Below, piece after piece: positions 61,262 through 64,000 of a stretch of DNA of 64,000 nucleotides. The stretch lies in NCBI RefSeq assembly GCF_003244875.1, contig NZ_LXXZ01000002.1, positions 53,224 to 117,223 of the forward strand, in the 5' to 3' direction. The translations under genes were made by a program, and so were the position numbers. The notes beneath the pieces were generated by a model. The model was given only the letters and a program-made list of their open reading frames with translations. It ran no database searches and was not told the DNA's origin. Each line of letters opens with the position of its first letter. The stretch's first letter is position 1. This stretch comes from Stenotrophomonas sepilia. Its GTDB lineage: Bacteria > Pseudomonadota > Gammaproteobacteria > Xanthomonadales > Xanthomonadaceae.

Positions 61262-62968
61262 ATGCGTCGTTCCGTCTCCCTGTTGGCCGCCTGCGCCACC
61301 ACCCTCCTGCTGGGCGCCTGCGCCAGCACTGCCCCCGCGTCCGCCCCGGCCGGCCTGAAGGTCGCCGTCGATCCCGTCGCCCATCCGGCCGGCGAGACCC
61401 CGCAGTGGTGGTACCGCAGCGGTGCCGCCCAGGCTGCGGCCAATGGTGCGATGTCCGGCAAGGCGAAGAACGTCATCCTGTTCCTCGGTGACGGCATGAG
61501 CCTGACCACCGTGGCCGCCTCGCGCATCTACGAGGGCCAGCGCAAGGGCGGCTCCGGCGAGGAGAACCTGCTGTCCTGGGAACGCTTCCCGGCCACGGCG
61601 TTCAGCAAGACCTACAACACCGATTCGCAGACGCCTGATTCGGCCGGCACCATGACCGCCATCACCACCGGCGTGAAGACCCACATGGGCGCGATCGGCG
61701 TCAGTGCCGGAAGCCGCACCGACTGTGCCGACAGCCTGTCCAAGGGCCTGCTGACCTGGCTGCAGCTGGCCGACAGCGCCGGCCTGGCCACCGGCGTGGT
61801 ATCCACCGCCCGCCTGACCCATGCCACCCCCGCTGCCACCTACGCGCACTCGCCCGAGCGCAACTGGGAAAACGACACCGACCTGACTGAAGCGGCCAAG
61901 GCGGCCGGCTGCAAGGACATCGCCCAGCAGCTGCTGTCGACCTCGCGCTATGGGCGCGGTCCGCTTGTCGCCCTTGGTGGCGGCCGTGGTGAGTTCACCA
62001 CCGTGGAAGAGCGCGACCCGGAATACGACGACAAGGTCGGCCAGCGCCTGGACGGCCGCAGCCTGGTCCAGGAATGGCAGCAGGCGCATCCGCAGGGTGC
62101 CTATGTCTGGAACAGCAAGCAGCTGGCCGCAGCCGCAAATGCGCCGGCCATCCTTGGCCTGTTCGAGCCGGACCACATGCGCTACGAGTACGAGCGCCCG
62201 CAGGATCCGGGCGGTGAGCCGAGCCTGGCCGAACTGACCGCAGCGGCGATCAAGAACCTTTCAAGGCACCCGGAAGGCTACGTACTGATGATCGAAGGCG
62301 CGCGCATCGACCACGCCAACCACAGCGGCAATGCCTACCGTGCACTGACCGAGACCGTGGCGCTGTCCGATGCGGTGCGCGTGGCCAACGAGCTGACCTC
62401 GGCCGACGACACCCTGATCATCGTCACCGCCGACCACTCGCACACGCTGAACTTCGTCGGCTACCCGGCACGCGGCAACCCGATCCTGGGCAAGGTGAAG
62501 GACAAGGGCGGCGAAGACGGCGCCGGCAAGCTGGACTACGCCCTGGACGGCACCGGCCAGCCGTACACCACGCTGAGCTACGCCAACGGCCCAGGCCACA
62601 CCGGCAGCAGCAACCAGCAGCCGGCCGGGCCGAAGCGTTACCCGCACAACCCAAGCAGCTTCGAACCGGCCAACGGTCGCCCGAACCTGCGCGAGGTCGA
62701 CACCGAGCATCCGGACTACATGCAGGAAGCGCTGGTGCCGATGAAGTCCGAATCGCATGGTGGTGAGGACGTCGGCATCTGGGCACGTGGCCCGGGCAGC
62801 AAGGCGATCCGCGGCACGCTGGAACAGAACGCGATCTACCACATGATCGTGCAGGCCACCCCGGCCCTGCGCGAACGCCTGTGCCAGGCCGGCACCTGCG
62901 ATGACAAGGGCGTGCCGGTGCAGTTGCCGGCACCGGCGGCCTTCGAACGCAAGGCCGAGGCAAAGTGA
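61262..62968 (+). CDS. Alkaline phosphatase (PhoA family) lipoprotein
   Basis: A 568-residue exported phosphomonoesterase with a lipoprotein signal ending LLLGAC (Cys near residue 19). The metal-binding LFLGDGMS lies near residue 78, with the catalytic serine in TPDSAGTMTA near 127. Other metal ligands are seen in GARIDHANHSG and TADHSHTL. It would liberate phosphate outside the inner membrane. The ATG at 61262 is chosen for the signal peptide. It is coupled to the WG-repeat gene by a GTGA overlap. Confidence 0.93.
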   Translation: MRRSVSLLAACATTLLLGACASTAPASAPAGLKVAVDPVAHPAGETPQWWYRSGAAQAAANGAMSGKAKNVILFLGDGMSLTTVAASRIYEGQRKGGSGEENLLSWERFPATAFSKTYNTDSQTPDSAGTMTAITTGVKTHMGAIGVSAGSRTDCADSLSKGLLTWLQLADSAGLATGVVSTARLTHATPAATYAHSPERNWENDTDLTEAAKAAGCKDIAQQLLSTSRYGRGPLVALGGGRGEFTTVEERDPEYDDKVGQRLDGRSLVQEWQQAHPQGAYVWNSKQLAAAANAPAILGLFEPDHMRYEYERPQDPGGEPSLAELTAAAIKNLSRHPEGYVLMIEGARIDHANHSGNAYRALTETVALSDAVRVANELTSADDTLIIVTADHSHTLNFVGYPARGNPILGKVKDKGGEDGAGKLDYALDGTGQPYTTLSYANGPGHTGSSNQQPAGPKRYPHNPSSFEPANGRPNLREVDTEHPDYMQEALVPMKSESHGGEDVGIWARGPGSKAIRGTLEQNAIYHMIVQATPALRERLCQAGTCDDKGVPVQLPAPAAFERKAEAK

Positions 62969-63510
62969 TCGCGCGGCAGGCCCGCCCTGCCCCTGCCAGC
63001 GGCCGCCTTGCGCGGTCGCTGGCAATGCTTGGCGTGCTGGTCAGTGCCAATGCACAGGCACAGGCACCGGCATGCAAGCTGCTGACCGACGAACACGGGT
63101 TGTGGCCGCTCCCCAACTGCGAGGTGGTCGATCACCGGCTGAAGATCAGCGCCGATACGCTGAAGGACCTGAACTACGACGACCACGGCCTGGCCGTGGT
63201 GTATGCCGACCAGGGCTTCCACTACGTCGACCGCACGGGCCGCAGCCTGCCGGTGCTGACCTGGGACAACGGCCCGGAAACGCCGCAGGAAGGCCTGCTG
63301 CGCGGCCGCGTCGGCAGCCGCGTCGGCTACTTCGACCTGAAGTTCCGCCAGGTGGTGCCCGGCACCTTCGATTTCGCCTGGCCATTCCAGGATGGCGTGG
63401 CCGAGGTCTGCAACGGCTGCCGGCGCGGCACGCCGGATGCCGATGGCCACACGCCGATGGAAGGCGGAGAGCGGTTCCGCATCGACCGCTCGGGCCGCCG
63501 GGTGAAGTAG
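62965..63510 (+). CDS. WG-repeat protein, secreted
   Basis: A 181-residue protein with a signal peptide (about 15-33, ending AQAQA) and WG-type repeats: DHGLAVVYADQGFHYVDRTG, then an RVGYFDLKF strand pair and an AWPFQDGVAEV strand. WG repeats form binding scaffolds of unknown ligand. The start is a GTG overlapping the phosphatase stop (62965-62968), so the two are translationally coupled and may act together in the envelope. A repeat mosaic starts directly at its stop. Confidence 0.75.
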   Translation: MIARQARPAPASGRLARSLAMLGVLVSANAQAQAPACKLLTDEHGLWPLPNCEVVDHRLKISADTLKDLNYDDHGLAVVYADQGFHYVDRTGRSLPVLTWDNGPETPQEGLLRGRVGSRVGYFDLKFRQVVPGTFDFAWPFQDGVAEVCNGCRRGTPDADGHTPMEGGERFRIDRSGRRVK

Positions 63511-63547
63511 GGTTTCGGCAGGGCTGCGCCCTGCACCTGCCGAAGCC
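63511..63547. repeat. Palindromic repeat abutting the WG-repeat gene
   Basis: Stem 63511-63522 with 63536-63547 (one wobble pair), GGTTTCGGCAGG type, directly after the stop codon. May terminate transcription. Confidence 0.65.
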
Positions 63548-63586
63548 AAATCAAGATCAAAAGCGGCTCTGGTTTTCTGTGAGTTG

Positions 63587-63690
63587 GGCGGGACGGTGTG
63601 GCTGGTCAGGACACACCGTAAACCTGTCCATGGGGGCTCGATGGCGCCATCCATGGCGCCAACGGTCCTGCCCACCCACACCGCCCCACC
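63587..63690. repeat. Long imperfect palindromic repeat A
   Basis: Arms 63587-63601 and 63676-63690 (about 15 bp, two mismatches) enclose a CG-rich interior with the secondary stem GGCGCCATCCATGGCGCC. No gene is visible. Its layout parallels element B at 63851. Confidence 0.65.
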
Positions 63691-63720
63691 CCCCGACAGA
63701 TTTCCGGTGACGGTTGGACC

Positions 63721-63739
63721 ATCCACGCCATGCGTGGAT
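63721..63739. repeat. Single SMAG stem-loop
   Basis: ATCCACGC-CAT-GCGTGGAT, the same type as at 59.57 kb. Confidence 0.75.
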
Positions 63740-63767
63740 CAGATCTGTCAGATATCGAATTGAATCC

Positions 63768-63808
63768 GGGGTCAGATCCGTTTTCCTGCGGAAAACGGAT
63801 CTGACCCC
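63768..63808. repeat. Perfect palindromic repeat with GGGGTCAGA arms
   Basis: 19-bp arms 63768-63786 and 63790-63808 around TGC. Outer arm shared with the element at 31085. Confidence 0.88.
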
Positions 63809-63850
63809 ATCAACATGTCCAACAGACCGCAGGAAACTGTCGAAGGCGGG

Positions 63851-63940
63851 GTGGGTCCGGTTGCGGGGGGCGCTGCAAGTACGTCCATGTAAGCTCGGTC
63901 GCCGCATCCATGCGGCTCACGCCCCCGCAACCGGACCCAC
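63851..63940. repeat. Long palindromic repeat B
   Basis: Arms 63851-63869 and 63922-63940 pair over 19 bp without mismatch. The interior includes a GCCGCAT-CCATGCGGC stem. The rest of 63511-64000 shows no gene. Confidence 0.75.
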
Positions 63941-64000
63941 CGCGCCGACGCGCAGGAAACCAGCTTCTGCTGTTGCTTCGGCTCCTGCCGTGGCCGTGGC

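Overview
The window is chromosomal DNA from a high-GC gammaproteobacterium of the Xanthomonadaceae, most likely Stenotrophomonas (S. maltophilia group). The gene order (asd-fimV-truA-trpF, trpB/trpA-accD) and the many short stem-loops bounded by GTAG, the hallmark of Stenotrophomonas SMAG repeats, both support this. No tRNA, rRNA, CRISPR array, transposase or prophage gene was seen. Most of the window is housekeeping sequence, densely packed and rich in 1-8 bp translational overlaps (ATGA, GTGA, TGATG).

Layout. 0-1.1 kb: the end of a glycosyltransferase and a polysaccharide deacetylase. 1.1-6.3 kb (minus strand): trpB, a lipoprotein of unknown function, trpA, accD and glmM, with a divergent LysR regulator at 6.4 kb. 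7.35-17.4 kb (minus strand): a five-gene cassette of a YqiJ-type OB-fold membrane protein, a flotillin, a 1795-residue AAA ATPase, an unknown 235-residue protein and a TelA-family protein. It separates trpF from trpBA and is the best candidate here for a poorly described system. 17.5-25.7 kb (minus): prmB, aroC, a 2-hydroxyacid dehydrogenase, asd, fimV, a VOC protein, truA and trpF. 25.8-27.4 kb (plus): SCO protein and psd. 27.4-37 kb: rraB, a lytic transglycosylase, a HerA-like ATPase, greB, a DUF3025 gene, rimO, a dienelactone-hydrolase-like protein, a HIT protein, a small membrane protein, dcd and apbC.

37.2-50 kb (plus) looks like a peptide-acquisition locus: two TonB-dependent receptors whose upstream regions share a motif, a secreted S9 peptidase, an intact M13 metallopeptidase lipoprotein and a second M13 homologue whose zinc motif has decayed from HExxH to HELTR. 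50-59.5 kb: a glyoxalase-fold gene whose 3' end lies inside a palindromic repeat, a PYROXD2-like oxidoreductase, rhomboid, an alkyltransferase-like protein, an EamA transporter, glutathione reductase preceded by the stump of a FAD oxidoreductase, DUF418, slyD and two NlpC/P60 hydrolases. 59.7-63.5 kb: a dicarboxylate/amino-acid symporter, an alkaline phosphatase and a WG-repeat protein. The last 490 bases are a mosaic of palindromic repeats.

Three kinds of intergenic palindrome recur: SMAG elements, a longer palindrome with about 27-base arms (three copies at 7.3, 27.4 and 50.6 kb), and elements whose arms begin GGGGTCAGA (31.1 and 63.8 kb). They sit at the 3' ends of genes and in two cases supply the stop codon. 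Functions are assigned from motifs and family resemblance by eye; no database search was run.
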